From: CAYSCW01 sp964449165
GTDB lineage: Bacteria > Acidobacteriota > Aminicenantia > Aminicenantales > Aminicenantaceae
DNA length: 64,000 nt
Direction: 5' to 3'
NCBI GenBank assembly: GCA_964449165.1
Contig: CAYVAT010000010.1
Location: forward strand, 1-64,000
Shown here: in pieces, positions 8,298 through 16,447 of the stretch
Position numbering within the stretch: the stretch's first letter is position 1
How the letters are laid out: each line of letters starts with the position of its first letter
Notes under the pieces: model-generated
What the model was told of the DNA's origin: nothing
Database searches by the model: none
Seen by the model: the letters and a program-made list of their open reading frames with translations, nothing else
Position numbers and translations under genes: made by a program

Positions 8298-9914
8298 CTA
8301 TTGATCTTTTCTTCTGAATGAGCTTGAGGCTTTAAACAGGGGAAGCTCTTCTGCCTCTGCGACCAGGGAAATGATCTCTTGAGCCCAGCGGGCAATCTGC
8401 ACCGCGCCTCTGAGATCCCAATCCTCTCCGATTTCATCTGTGACCTGATGATATTTCTCCCGCCTGTATTCTTCGTTTTTTCTTAGTATATAGTCTTTAT
8501 CATCGCCGCGGGAGACAACTCCTTCATGAAGCCAGACCGCAGGGATACCTGCCCGGGCAAAGCTCAACTGATCAGAGCGGAAAAAGTAGCCCAGGTGAGC
8601 TAGCCTCTCAGGAATGTAGCCGAGCTTGAGATTTTCGGCCGCCCGGCGGCAGAAATCGTCCAAGTCGGAATGATTGGCTCCTATAGCATAGAGATTCTCG
8701 GTTTCTCCCCAGACATTGGTCATCTCAAAATTCAGATTGGCCAGGACAGAAGAATAAGGGACAGGAAGATGGCGGGCAAAATAATCCGATCCCAGAAGCC
8801 CTTCCTCCTCAGCAGTGGCTGCTAAAAAGAGGAGGTTTGCTTTGAGGATTTCAGGCTGTTGGGAGTATAAACGGGCCAGTGAAAGAAGACAAGCAGATGC
8901 CGAACTATTGTCCACAGCTCCGTTGTAGATTTGATCGCCCACTTTTGCTGGGTCTTTTCCCAGATGGTCGTAATGAGCCGAGAGGATAACATAGCGGTCC
9001 TTAGCTTTTCTGTGTTTTCCTCGAAGAAGCGCACCTATATTTTCAGTGGAAATCTTACGGAATTCAGGCATCTGACGAACACGGACGCTGATGTCAAGAG
9101 GAACAGGCTGAAACTCCTTATCCTCAGCCCGGGCTAAAAGCTCCGGGTGGTCCATACCCGCAGAAGCAAGGATAGACTCGGCTGCTTCTCCATGCAGCCA
9201 GCCTTGAAAAAAAAGTCTCTGTTCTCTATCTGAAAGAAAGAAGCGTTCCCTCGACCAGGAGTTCCTCACTACTTCCCAACCATAGCCTGCACCCTTTGTG
9301 TCATGGATAATGAAGATACCTGTAGCTCCCAGTTCTGCCGCCTTCTCAAATTTGTAGATCCAGCGGCCATAATAGGTCATATCTTCTCCGTCAAAAATGC
9401 CCCCTGGATAATTTCCAGGCTCGTTGACCTCCACCAGCAGCACTTTTCCCTTTAAATCAACACCTTTTATGTCATCCCACTCCCTCTCAGGGGCCTGGAT
9501 CAAGTAGCCGCAGTAGACAAGCTCCCCCTCTACTCCCTCAGGACAGTCTCGGCGAAAAGAGCTGACCACAAAATCCTCGAAAATTTGGAGCTTCATGGAC
9601 TCTTCGCCTCCGAAAATTTCTACCTTAGCTCTGTTATCAGGAAAACTTCCTTCAAGGTCAAAAGTTTGACGGAAGCTTCCTCCAAAAAGAGGCTCAAGGC
9701 CAAGGCTGCGGAAGAAATTCTCTTGATAGAGAGCGGCGAGGGCCAAACCACGGCTTCCCACAGCGCGGCCTTCCAGAAGATCATGGGAGAGGAAGCAAAT
9801 ATGGGCCTCGATCTCCTGAGGAGTGATCGGCTTTATGTGCTGGGCTGGCTTCCTGCAGCCTACAAGCAGAGAGACTATAACCAGGAAGGCTGTCCCTAAT
9901 TTAATTTTCTTCAT
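8298..9914 (-). CDS. M28-family aminopeptidase lipoprotein
   Basis: A 538-residue protein starting with a lipoprotein signal: hydrophobic segment then LLVGC, so Cys ~20 is the likely lipidated residue. A PA-like insert covers about residues 100-260. The metallopeptidase domain has the usual co-catalytic zinc motifs: SAHYDHLG (first His), GAVDNSSAS (bridging Asp), ATAEEEGLLGS (catalytic Glu and ligand Glu), NFEM, and WLHEG (last His). These enzymes release N-terminal residues from peptides, here at the cell envelope. Its ATG overlaps the stop of the PfkB gene by 4 bp (ATGA), so the two are translationally coupled. Confidence 0.92.
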   Translation of the reverse strand: MKKIKLGTAFLVIVSLLVGCRKPAQHIKPITPQEIEAHICFLSHDLLEGRAVGSRGLALAALYQENFFRSLGLEPLFGGSFRQTFDLEGSFPDNRAKVEIFGGEESMKLQIFEDFVVSSFRRDCPEGVEGELVYCGYLIQAPEREWDDIKGVDLKGKVLLVEVNEPGNYPGGIFDGEDMTYYGRWIYKFEKAAELGATGIFIIHDTKGAGYGWEVVRNSWSRERFFLSDREQRLFFQGWLHGEAAESILASAGMDHPELLARAEDKEFQPVPLDISVRVRQMPEFRKISTENIGALLRGKHRKAKDRYVILSAHYDHLGKDPAKVGDQIYNGAVDNSSASACLLSLARLYSQQPEILKANLLFLAATAEEEGLLGSDYFARHLPVPYSSVLANLNFEMTNVWGETENLYAIGANHSDLDDFCRRAAENLKLGYIPERLAHLGYFFRSDQLSFARAGIPAVWLHEGVVSRGDDKDYILRKNEEYRREKYHQVTDEIGEDWDLRGAVQIARWAQEIISLVAEAEELPLFKASSSFRRKDQ

Positions 9915-10852
9915 TTCTTCATTCCTTTCATGTAAGTTTCTTGGATGCCTCTGGCCTTGACTGCCTTTGAGGCCAGCTCCAGGCCAAAGGCTGAAGCCCT
10001 AACAGGGTCTCTTCCATCAGCCAGAGCAACCGCTGTTGAGGCACAAAAGACATCGCCACATCCTGTGGTATCCACAACTTGACCCACTCCGGGAGGAGAA
10101 ATAAGTTTGGATTCAGCCGGAGTCATCACCAGGACTCCCTCTTTGCCTAAGGTCACAAAAACCGCTTCGGTTCCTGAGCTAAAAGCTTGTTCTGCAAAAC
10201 TTCTCATTCCCTCCTGAGAAGGCTCCTGCTCTGGATGTCCCAGCATGGAGGACATCTCTTTTCTGTTGGCCTGGATAAAATGAACTCCATCTGTCCACTC
10301 CTTCCACTCAAGCAGAGGCAGATATTTCCGTTTAACGCCGATCTCCCGGGAAAGAGGCAGAGAATGAATATCTATCCATATGGGACAGGGAGCCTTTCGC
10401 ACGACGCCCCTCCAGTCTTTCAGTCCGATATCAAACCCGGAATTGATGACCAGGATAAGCATATCAAACCTAGGGAGATCTTGGATAATCCGAGAAGAAT
10501 CCAAGGGAGGAACCATGGATTTGAGAATTTCTTCTCTCTCTCCGCTCGAAGGGTAATGGAGATAAACCAGGTTTCCAGGGCCGGCCACGAGGTTGATTCC
10601 TTCCCTCTGGAGCTTCGGCCACTTCTCGATGATTCCTTCCACATCTTCAGCCAAACCCTGGCCAAGGTTGGTGTAGAGAAAAACCTCCCTTTCCAAAGCA
10701 CAGAGAACAGACGCCTGATAGAGGACACCACCTATACCTTTCCAGAGGGAGCCAGACTCATGGCTTATATGATCAAGAGTGATGGTCCCGATCAGGCCGA
10801 ACTTTCTGCTCATTTGCTGTGATTGATTATACTCTCGATCATCAGATATCAT
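9911..10852 (-). CDS. PfkB-family carbohydrate/nucleoside kinase
   Basis: A 313-residue ribokinase-fold protein. The C-terminal signature VDTTGCGDVFCAS contains the catalytic Asp and anion-hole GxGD of PfkB kinases, with Cys in place of the usual Ala in GAGD. The N-terminal substrate-side motif is GTITLDHI...GGVLYQAS. The substrate cannot be assigned. A shorter start at 10813 (MSRKFGLIG) aligns better with the family N-terminus, but neither start has a clear ribosome-binding site. It is upstream of, and coupled by ATGA overlap to, the M28 peptidase gene; a shared pathway is not evident. Confidence 0.85.
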   Translation of the reverse strand: MISDDREYNQSQQMSRKFGLIGTITLDHISHESGSLWKGIGGVLYQASVLCALEREVFLYTNLGQGLAEDVEGIIEKWPKLQREGINLVAGPGNLVYLHYPSSGEREEILKSMVPPLDSSRIIQDLPRFDMLILVINSGFDIGLKDWRGVVRKAPCPIWIDIHSLPLSREIGVKRKYLPLLEWKEWTDGVHFIQANRKEMSSMLGHPEQEPSQEGMRSFAEQAFSSGTEAVFVTLGKEGVLVMTPAESKLISPPGVGQVVDTTGCGDVFCASTAVALADGRDPVRASAFGLELASKAVKARGIQETYMKGMKK

Positions 10853-11006
10853 GAATTTGGAAAGGCTTACACGTTTTTCCTCTTTGTCCGTTATTTATGT
10901 TATATTATTCGCTCCGTCGTTTAAAGAAAAATGTAAGATGTAAAGTTCACAAGCCAATGCTCTATACACATGACAAGCAGAAACAAAAAGATAGGGCCTC
11001 AGGATA

Positions 11007-12395
11007 ATGAAGGAAGTTCTCCTTGATTTGGGCCGTGTGCAATTCCCCCTGAAAATTCCTGATCACGCTGATATCCTCCCTATGGGAAAGGCAGCGCCTC
11101 TTCCCTTACCCGGGGAAAAAATCCGTCATGTCCTCAAAAACCCCCAAGACACTCCTCCATTGAAGGTCATCGTTTCCAGGAAGCTTCGCCAAAATCCCCG
11201 GGCAAAGGCTGCAGTGGTCATTTCTGATAACACCCGTCCTGTCCCCTATTCAGGAGATTCGGGCATCCTTTTCCCTGTGATCGATGAAATGATAAAAGCC
11301 GGACTCCCCTCCTCTCAGATTAGCATCCTGGTAGCTACAGGCACTCACCGACAGAACACTTCCGATGAGCTGCGGAAGATGCTCGATCCACGTATTTTTT
11401 CTCTGGACATTCCCATCATCCAGCACGACAGCCGTGATCCAAGGGGCCTCACTCTTGCAGGAAAAACAGAACTGGGAGGAAAAATTCTCCTCAATCGTTA
11501 TTATATGGAAAGCGATATAAAAATTTTGACCGGGCTTGTGGAAAGCCATTTCATGGGCGGTGCCTCAGGGGGAAGAAAATCCATCTGCCCCGGTCTCATG
11601 AGCGAGTCCTCCACCCACCTCCTCCACAGCGGACCTTTCCTCTCATCCCCCTGCGCGACAGATCTTATCCTGGAAGGAAACCCTGTCCACGAAGAAACAC
11701 TCCGCATCGCTCGGATGGCTGGATGCGATTTCATCATCAACGTCACTCTTGATTCTCGCTACAGGGTGACAGGCGTCTTCGCTGGAGACATGGAAAAAGC
11801 TTTTCTATCTGCTTTTGAAAAGCTCAAAAGCTACGCTGCCATCCCTGTGGAGCGAAAATACCATCTTGTCCTCAGCCACGCAGGTTATGTCGGAGTCAAC
11901 CACTATCAGGCAGCCAAGGGGGCTTTGACCTGTGTGCCTTTGATCCAAGAAGGTGGAATCTGCCTCCTGGCGGCCCTTCATACTGATCCTGATCCCATCG
12001 GAGGGGCAAACTATAAAGATATGATGCATCTCTTAGGGGAATCAGGGACGGAGAAATTTCTCAAAATGATCACCGATCCGGAATGGAATTTCGTCCCTGA
12101 ACAATGGGAGGCACAGATGTGGACCCGGCTGTTTCAAAAAATCCCTCCCCAAGACCTGATCTACTGCACGCTTGATATCCCTGAGAAGGAATTTTCCTGG
12201 CTGCCTGGCAAAGATGCCAGATCTATTATCCCGCAGGCAAATTCCCTCCAGGAGCTGGTGGAGAAATCCCTTGCTTCAGCCTTTAACACCCTTCGCCAGC
12301 GTCTTAAGGAAGAGCCGAGGGTGGCTCTTCTTCCTGATGGTCCCTATGGCATTCCCCTGCCTAAAGAAAAAGATGATCGGAAGCCTTCTGATTAA
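11007..12395 (+). CDS. LarA-like lactate racemase-family protein
   Basis: A 462-residue protein of the nickel-dependent lactate racemase (LarA/DUF2088) family. Visible motifs are VISDNTRPVP, VATGTHR, IIQHDSRD, SHFMGGASGGRKSICPG and SHAGYVGVNHYQAAKGA, in the family order. Characterised LarA uses a nickel pincer cofactor bound through Lys in the GGxK region. Many relatives act on other 2-hydroxy acids, so the substrate is open. No larB, larC or larE cofactor gene is in the window. Its last 23 bp overlap the start of the cas6-like gene, suggesting a shared transcript. Confidence 0.85.
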   Translation: MKEVLLDLGRVQFPLKIPDHADILPMGKAAPLPLPGEKIRHVLKNPQDTPPLKVIVSRKLRQNPRAKAAVVISDNTRPVPYSGDSGILFPVIDEMIKAGLPSSQISILVATGTHRQNTSDELRKMLDPRIFSLDIPIIQHDSRDPRGLTLAGKTELGGKILLNRYYMESDIKILTGLVESHFMGGASGGRKSICPGLMSESSTHLLHSGPFLSSPCATDLILEGNPVHEETLRIARMAGCDFIINVTLDSRYRVTGVFAGDMEKAFLSAFEKLKSYAAIPVERKYHLVLSHAGYVGVNHYQAAKGALTCVPLIQEGGICLLAALHTDPDPIGGANYKDMMHLLGESGTEKFLKMITDPEWNFVPEQWEAQMWTRLFQKIPPQDLIYCTLDIPEKEFSWLPGKDARSIIPQANSLQELVEKSLASAFNTLRQRLKEEPRVALLPDGPYGIPLPKEKDDRKPSD

Positions 12396-13173
12396 GCTCA
12401 AACCTCTGGTCCCGTTCAAAGTGAGGGGTAAAGGAGAAGATGTACTTTATCACCTGCTTCTCAGCGTTCTCCGGCAGAAAAACCAGAATCTGGCCACAGA
12501 AATTGACGGACCCAAAGGCGTGAAACCGGTGACTCTCTCCCCCTTTCTTCGGGGAATCAAATATTCTAGAGGTTATTCTTCTCTTCTTCCTCGAGAGACA
12601 ATCCCTGTTAAGATCACATACCTTCGCCAAGATATTCTTGAATCCCTCACCCAAGGATTTTTCGCCTTGACTTCAAAAAGAGAACCACTTAAATTCTCCG
12701 ATGGAGAAATAGTTATAGAAAAAGTGGATCTCCAGAAGGCCACCCAAGCGAATTTCACAACTTTCCAAAATCTGCTTGCTCAAGCCTCAGATGAATCCAT
12801 GGTTGTTCTTGAATTCTGCTCGCCAACATCTATCCAAGCTAAGTCTGAGCACTTGGATTTTCCCCTTCCTGAGCTGGTCTTTTCCTCCCTTGTTGACAAA
12901 TGGAATGCCTTCTCTGAAGATAAAATCCCGGCAGAAATCAAAAAGGAATTTAAAAAAATAATAATTAGCTGGCTACGACTGACCACAGAATTTGTTTACT
13001 ACTCAAAACACAGAGCAAGGGGCTTTATAGGAAAAGTTGCATACACAATTCCGAAAACATCCTCAGAAGAAACTCGGAGAAGAATCAATGCCCTGGCTGA
13101 TTTCGCCTTTTACTCTGGAGTGGGAAGGAATACAATCAAGGGTATGGGACAAACCAGAAGAGAGAAAAAATAG
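12373..13173 (+). CDS. cas6: Orphan Cas6-family CRISPR pre-crRNA endoribonuclease
   Basis: A 266-residue RAMP protein when started at ATG 12373, which overlaps the LarA-like gene by 23 bp. The frame is open further upstream, but that part is read through another gene. The C-terminus has the Cas6 signature: FCSPTSIQ, PLPELVFSSLVDKWN, RGFIGKVAYTIP and ALADFAFYSGVGRNTIKGMGQ, the last being the glycine-rich loop of PF10040 proteins. Cas6 cuts CRISPR repeat RNA into crRNAs. No other cas gene and no repeat array lies within the window on either side; DUF72 follows. The trans partner, if any, must lie elsewhere, or the protein has another RNA target. Confidence 0.85.
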   Translation: MIGSLLIKLKPLVPFKVRGKGEDVLYHLLLSVLRQKNQNLATEIDGPKGVKPVTLSPFLRGIKYSRGYSSLLPRETIPVKITYLRQDILESLTQGFFALTSKREPLKFSDGEIVIEKVDLQKATQANFTTFQNLLAQASDESMVVLEFCSPTSIQAKSEHLDFPLPELVFSSLVDKWNAFSEDKIPAEIKKEFKKIIISWLRLTTEFVYYSKHRARGFIGKVAYTIPKTSSEETRRRINALADFAFYSGVGRNTIKGMGQTRREKK

Positions 13174-13216
13174 AAGCTGCAGAAAATGATGTCACGAAGA
13201 AAACGATAAAAGGCTC

Positions 13217-13933
13217 ATGATTTATCATCTTGGCACATCTGGCTGGAGTTATGCGGATTGGAAGGGAAGATTCTATCCTGAGGACATCCCTCAAAAGAGC
13301 TGGCTTCCCTATTATGCTCAACATTTCAACACCGTGGAGATCAACATGACCTTCTACCGCTTTCCCAAACCCGAGACTCTTCAAGGCTGGCAGGCTAAGG
13401 TCCCCCAAGATTTTAAATTCACCCTGAAGGCCAACCGCCAAATCACCCACTTGAAACGAATAAAAGGAGTCAAAAGCGAAGTCCGGTATTTCTACATCCT
13501 GGCCGACTCACTCGGAGATAAATTGGGCTGCATTCTTTTCCAACTCCCCCCTTCGCTTACTCTGGATATGGATCTTCTCCAGGAATTCCTCCAGACTCTC
13601 ACTCCTTATTATAGAAATGTCATCGAGTTTCGTCATGAAAGCTGGTACAGAGAAGAAGTCTACCAGCTTCTTAAAGCCAATAACGCCATCTTTTGCACGG
13701 TTTCCTCGACTAAAGTACCAAAAACAGTGGTCGAAACAACCAAGACGTGTTACTTCCGCTTTCACGGACTGACAGGCGGGTACCGGTACAGCTATCCTGA
13801 GCAAGAACTTGAAGGGTGGGCAAACACCATAAAGGAGACCGCTTCAGAGGACTGTTACGTTTATTTCAACAATGATTACCACGCTCATGCTGTCCACAAC
13901 TGCAAGACTCTGGGCAAAATACTCGGAGTCTAA
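13217..13933 (+). CDS. DUF72-family protein
   Basis: A 238-residue protein with the DUF72 (YecE) TIM-barrel pattern: GTSGWSYADWKGRFYPEDIP at the start, YYAQHFNTVEINMTFYR, FKFTLKANRQITH, LGCILFQLPPS, IEFRHESWY and YVYFNNDYHAHAVHN at the end. Length and motif order are complete. The biochemical role of the family is not established; a nucleic-acid role has been suggested from folds and context. It follows the cas6-like gene by 43 bp on the same strand, so it could be cotranscribed, though DUF72 genes are widespread without CRISPR. Confidence 0.9.
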   Translation: MIYHLGTSGWSYADWKGRFYPEDIPQKSWLPYYAQHFNTVEINMTFYRFPKPETLQGWQAKVPQDFKFTLKANRQITHLKRIKGVKSEVRYFYILADSLGDKLGCILFQLPPSLTLDMDLLQEFLQTLTPYYRNVIEFRHESWYREEVYQLLKANNAIFCTVSSTKVPKTVVETTKTCYFRFHGLTGGYRYSYPEQELEGWANTIKETASEDCYVYFNNDYHAHAVHNCKTLGKILGV

Positions 13934-14098
13934 TGAGAGAAAAAATCAGTGATTGCCTCTGTTTTTTAATTTTTGTTAAAATAAACAAGGGAAAGAGCTT
14001 GAAACGAGAGATCAACCGGTGCTCTTGAGTCTTCTCAACTCCGTCTCTCTCGGGCAGTATCCTTTCTTCAGTAACTTACAAGAAATAAGAGTAAAAAA

Positions 14099-14692
14099 GT
14101 GACGGAAATCTGGCAAACTCTCGGACACCTGATATCGTTCAGGACGATCACTACTATTCTCCTGGTTCTTGCCCTGCTCTGGTTTTTGAAGCTGATGGTC
14201 AAAAAACAGATTGAATACTTGTTCCGCGCTTCCCTCATCTTGATCTTCATCTTTCTTATTTTCATTTTTTTTCAGCGGAGTGAGATAGGCAAGTGGGATG
14301 TATTCGAAATCAAGGGGAAAGTCTTCCCTGAAAAAATTCCCGCTTTAAATTATCATCAGGATAGAGAGATCTTGAGTGAAGATATCAAGCTTCGTTATGT
14401 GTTTAAAGAGCCAAAGCCAAAGCTTATTCTTACTTTGGATAAAAGAGGAAATTATCTTCACCTGTGGAATTTTTCCTCCCTTAACCTTGTGTTGAAGGCT
14501 TTGGATCTTCCCCTGGTTCATCAAGGAGTGCCTGAGCTTGCTTCTATAACCGGGTCTCGGTCTGACATAAGGCTGTACCGATGGGGAGACTATTCTTTGG
14601 GTATTCTCATCATCGAACGGGACCTCTGCCAGGATAAAAAAAATTTTCAGTCCTACCACTGCCTCTCTGCCATCACCATAAAATACAGATAG
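14099..14692 (+). CDS. Hypothetical membrane protein
   Basis: A 197-residue protein from a GTG start. Two hydrophobic segments (about 16-32 and 41-60) lie close together at the N-terminus, separated by a short Lys-containing turn, and a soluble domain of about 135 residues follows. The soluble part (IKGKVFPEKIPALNYHQDRE...YRWGDYSLGILIIERD) matches no family I recognise. It is flanked by DUF72 upstream and, convergently, the pgs genes downstream. The absence of a strong ribosome-binding site makes the exact start uncertain. Confidence 0.6.
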   Translation: MTEIWQTLGHLISFRTITTILLVLALLWFLKLMVKKQIEYLFRASLILIFIFLIFIFFQRSEIGKWDVFEIKGKVFPEKIPALNYHQDREILSEDIKLRYVFKEPKPKLILTLDKRGNYLHLWNFSSLNLVLKALDLPLVHQGVPELASITGSRSDIRLYRWGDYSLGILIIERDLCQDKKNFQSYHCLSAITIKYR

Positions 14693-14716
14693 ATAAAGAC
14701 TGGTGCCCTTTCTCAT

Positions 14717-14756
14717 GGGGAGATCTCCCCTCATGATGGAAATCAAGGGACATGTA
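14717..14756. repeat. Perfect palindrome plus partial copy of an intergenic inverted-repeat element
   Basis: Between convergent genes. GGGGAGATCTCCCC (14717-14730) is a perfect 14-bp palindrome. Just after it, GAAATCAAGGGACATGTA (14739-14756) matches the arms of the inverted-repeat element at 59838-59931: the first 14 bases equal the reverse complement of its right arm, and GGGACATGTA equals part of its left arm. It looks like a solo or decayed copy of that element. Confidence 0.45.
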
Positions 14757-14806
14757 ATCGACCTCAGGAAACAGGCACATGACGCTGACTTCCTCAGCAG
14801 AAAGAA

Positions 14807-15931
14807 TCACTGCAGGACTTTTCTCATCACAACCACAAGAAACACCAGAAATAAATATGCAGCTGCGCTAAAGATAAATTCCGGCTGTTCTTTCCTGGTT
14901 ATCTGATAAAGTGTCCCTTTGCCAGGCAGTGGAAGAGGGATCGGATCCCAGGGAAGACCGTAGCGGCGGACAAGACCTCTGATATAAAGAAGATGAATCA
15001 CAGGTATACCCCGAGAAGCCATTTCGTGGATGAGCCCTCTTCTTTCCGGTGGAGAAATACGATCCACTTCGACCAGTCCGGGCTTCAGTTTTAAAACCTC
15101 AGGGTCGCTACCCATACTCGGCCAGCTGCCCCCGATGTTCACCAGGACCTTTATCCCCTCCTTTCCGGCCTGCTCTCTGTAAAGGGCCGCCCGTAACTGG
15201 ACATTGAGCTCCAGATTCTTCTCCGCAATGAAGAAAATCCCGCTCTCTTTTATGTCTCGAACAAGAAGGGATCGGGTATGCATTTCTATATCTTCTCCCC
15301 TGTCTCTATCTCCTCCTAGAGAGACGGCAATGGGCTCCCAATTAATAACTTGGGCTTTCAGCAGGCATTCATGCATGCGAAGCCAGTGAAAGCGAGGATG
15401 ATTGGCCCCCCATTGTGAGGCACCCAGGGAGGATATCACCAGCGGCCTGAGGTCCAGGGCTCGAGAAGCAGAAAGCACAGCCAGAGTCAGGGCAGGAAAA
15501 GAACCTGAAGCTGCAACGGCTATGGTCTCTCCCCTCTTTACCCCAGCTTCTTTCAGCAGGAAAACGACCAAGCCAGCAAAGTTGGGGTTTGTTGTGGTCC
15601 TTTTAGCCTCCAGCTGGCCGAGGGAAGTGGTCAGAGGTGAGTATTTCAACCCGATGAGTCCTGTCCGGTTCGGATCGGATTGTTGATCGATAGGGATTCC
15701 CTCTGCTTCCCGGCACTCCCTGAGTACTTCCATACCCTTCTGCATAATCTCAGAAGCCGCAGTCATCTCCCTCTTTAAGTTCTTATTCCCTTGGAACACT
15801 AAGGCTCTGGCACTAGCTAGAAACAGGGCACTTAAGGCAAAAAGGATGAAGAGGACTTTCCCGTTTCCGCTTTTCCCTTCTTCAGGGACAAATTCTTTAC
15901 TTATCAATCTTCTCATCACACCAGATACCAA
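14807..15931 (-). CDS. pgsW: Poly-gamma-glutamate system protein PgsW-like
   Basis: A 374-residue protein with an N-terminal membrane anchor (about residues 27-47) and a second hydrophobic helix at the C-terminus (FIFSAAAYLFLVFLVVVM). The long external domain between has motifs such as AASGSFPALTLAVLSAS and VNIGGSWPSMG, recalling the 'poly-gamma-glutamate system protein' family seen next to PgsB/PgsC in Gram-negative and environmental bacteria. It is the last gene of the minus-strand set pgsB-pgsC-pgsW, 75 bp after pgsC. Its biochemical step is not known to me; export or envelope attachment of the polymer is an inference from context. Confidence 0.75.
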   Translation of the reverse strand: MVSGVMRRLISKEFVPEEGKSGNGKVLFILFALSALFLASARALVFQGNKNLKREMTAASEIMQKGMEVLRECREAEGIPIDQQSDPNRTGLIGLKYSPLTTSLGQLEAKRTTTNPNFAGLVVFLLKEAGVKRGETIAVAASGSFPALTLAVLSASRALDLRPLVISSLGASQWGANHPRFHWLRMHECLLKAQVINWEPIAVSLGGDRDRGEDIEMHTRSLLVRDIKESGIFFIAEKNLELNVQLRAALYREQAGKEGIKVLVNIGGSWPSMGSDPEVLKLKPGLVEVDRISPPERRGLIHEMASRGIPVIHLLYIRGLVRRYGLPWDPIPLPLPGKGTLYQITRKEQPEFIFSAAAYLFLVFLVVVMRKVLQ

Positions 15932-16006
15932 AAGACATCACAGCTTTCAGGACTGTTTTCTCGAGCGATCATTCTTCTTTCACGCGTACCCCGGATGATC
16001 TCTCTG

Positions 16007-16447
16007 CTACCGAATCAACCAGCCTAGGATAGAAGCCAGAGCATAGGTTATACTGGAAACGATGAGCAATGAAGCCAGGGTGGGAATGATTTTCTGTTTT
16101 TCCAGGTTATTGGCCAGAAGTCCTGGAATCAGCCATCCGATAACTTTAAAACCCAAAGGATCCTGATAGAAATGAGGTAAGAAAAGATACCAGATTTGAG
16201 CCCATAGAGCACCCAGAAGGATAAACATCATAAATCTGCGCTTTCCGAAGAGGATCAGAAACCGAGAGAGGAGGCGGTAGGATAAAAGGCTCACGAAAGC
16301 AACAACGACCGTAGCAGCAACTTTTAAAGGTTCATCCAGATAAAGGGCGATGTATGCAGGTACGATGATTCCCCCTGGATAGACATCCATGAGTTCAACG
16401 TAGATAAATGCAACTCCAATTCCGATGATGAGAGTCTCATATACCAT
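16007..16447 (-). CDS. pgsC: Poly-gamma-glutamate synthase membrane subunit PgsC
   Basis: A 146-residue polytopic membrane protein, length typical of PgsC/CapC. It starts MVYETLIIGIGVAFIYVELM and carries the conserved YPGGIIVPAYIALYLDEP loop and WLIPGLLANNLEKQ. The ATG at 16447 overlaps the end of pgsB by 11 bp; an upstream in-frame start at 16531 would only add unrelated residues. PgsC joins PgsB in the membrane complex that polymerises glutamate by gamma linkage with ATP. Confidence 0.9.
   Translation of the reverse strand: MVYETLIIGIGVAFIYVELMDVYPGGIIVPAYIALYLDEPLKVAATVVVAFVSLLSYRLLSRFLILFGKRRFMMFILLGALWAQIWYLFLPHFYQDPLGFKVIGWLIPGLLANNLEKQKIIPTLASLLIVSSITYALASILGWLIR

Noticed and set aside
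12172..12372. N-terminal extension of the Cas6 frame
   Set aside because: It lies wholly inside the LarA-like gene in another frame; ATG 12373 gives a normal Cas6 start.
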